A DNA stretch of 23,619 nucleotides from an uncultured Alphaproteobacteria bacterium (GTDB lineage: Bacteria; Pseudomonadota; Alphaproteobacteria; Paracaedibacterales; CAIULA01), in the NCBI GenBank assembly GCA_903905285.1, contig CAIVFQ010000030.1, positions 1 through 23,619 on the forward strand, in the 5' to 3' direction. A program made the translations under genes and the position numbers. Position 1 is the stretch's first letter; each line of letters begins with the position of its first letter. The notes under the pieces are model-generated. The model was not told where the DNA came from. It made no database searches and saw only the letters and a program-made list of their open reading frames with translations. Positions 23,491 to 23,619 of the stretch are shown in pieces.

Positions 23491-23619
23491 CTAGATAGTT
23501 AATAGGCATTTTCCGATGAGGTCTTGGAGATTTTCTGTATTTTGTTGCACCAAAGGTCTGAGGATGGATTTGAGGGTATGCCAGCAGTGCTCGATAGGAT
23601 TTAAGTCTGGTGAATAGGT
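23491..23619 (-). CDS. IS630-family transposase, C-terminal end (cut by window edge)
   Basis: The last 42 codons are visible, ending at a TAG (23491-23493). They include YSPDLNPIEHCWHTLK, the signature of the third acidic residue (DDE) of IS630/Tc1-mariner-type transposases. Then comes a short helical tail ending GKCLLTI. The rest lies beyond the right edge. The element end and its terminal repeat should fall between this stop and the MFS start (23338-23490), but I could not define them without the other end. Integrity of the element cannot be judged. Confidence 0.85.
   Translation of the reverse strand, partial: TYSPDLNPIEHCWHTLKSILRPLVQQNTENLQDLIGKCLLTI

Overview
The window looks like a chromosomal piece of an alphaproteobacterium. 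It is most likely a host-associated Holosporales-type organism (relatives of Caedimonas, Paracaedibacter or Odyssella) carrying an integrated mobile element. This placement is inferred from the gene set: an Rsm22-type ribosome methyltransferase, long-form HPF, an endonuclease-type MutL, a ProP-like MFS carrier, a DUF2608-type exported HAD protein, short palindromic intergenic repeats and an IS630 fragment. No rRNA is present to confirm it.

Positions 1-6561 are the right end of an integrated element. It ends in the 3' half of a tRNA-Thr(UGU) gene (6515-6561), which is a typical attachment-site remnant. Moving left come evenly spaced short direct repeats that look like integrase arm sites, then a tyrosine integrase. 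An unknown 308-aa protein overlaps the integrase gene. Next is a replication cassette on the minus strand: an AlpA-like DNA-binding protein, a CHC2/Toprim primase, a DUF3987 helicase-like protein, and a family A DNA polymerase that runs off the window. The cassette genes are joined by ATGA stop/start overlaps. The DUF3987 gene has an in-frame amber codon in its middle.

Positions 6562-9316 hold chromosomal genes: a degenerate metallo-beta-lactamase-like protein, hpf, and an Rsm22-family methyltransferase. A nested palindromic repeat lies between the first two.

Positions 9320-13031 form the most unusual region. It has three minus-strand genes: a hybrid histidine kinase, a DUF2608/HAD phosphatase-like protein and a stand-alone receiver protein. 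All three start with a Sec-type signal peptide. The kinase and the receiver protein also share a cysteine cluster just after the signal. Each gene has nearly the same 18-bp AT-rich motif 50-56 bp upstream of its start. The simplest reading is a co-regulated set of exported proteins, including a phosphorelay that would work outside the bacterial cytoplasm, perhaps in a host cell.

Positions 13119-23346 are mostly housekeeping: mutL (split by a frameshift, most likely at a run of eight C), a LPG-synthase/flippase-like membrane protein coupled to it, alaS, a small unknown gene, an outer-membrane beta-barrel protein with a clear terminator, glmS, and a ProP-like MFS transporter. The window ends inside an IS630-family transposase (23491-23619).
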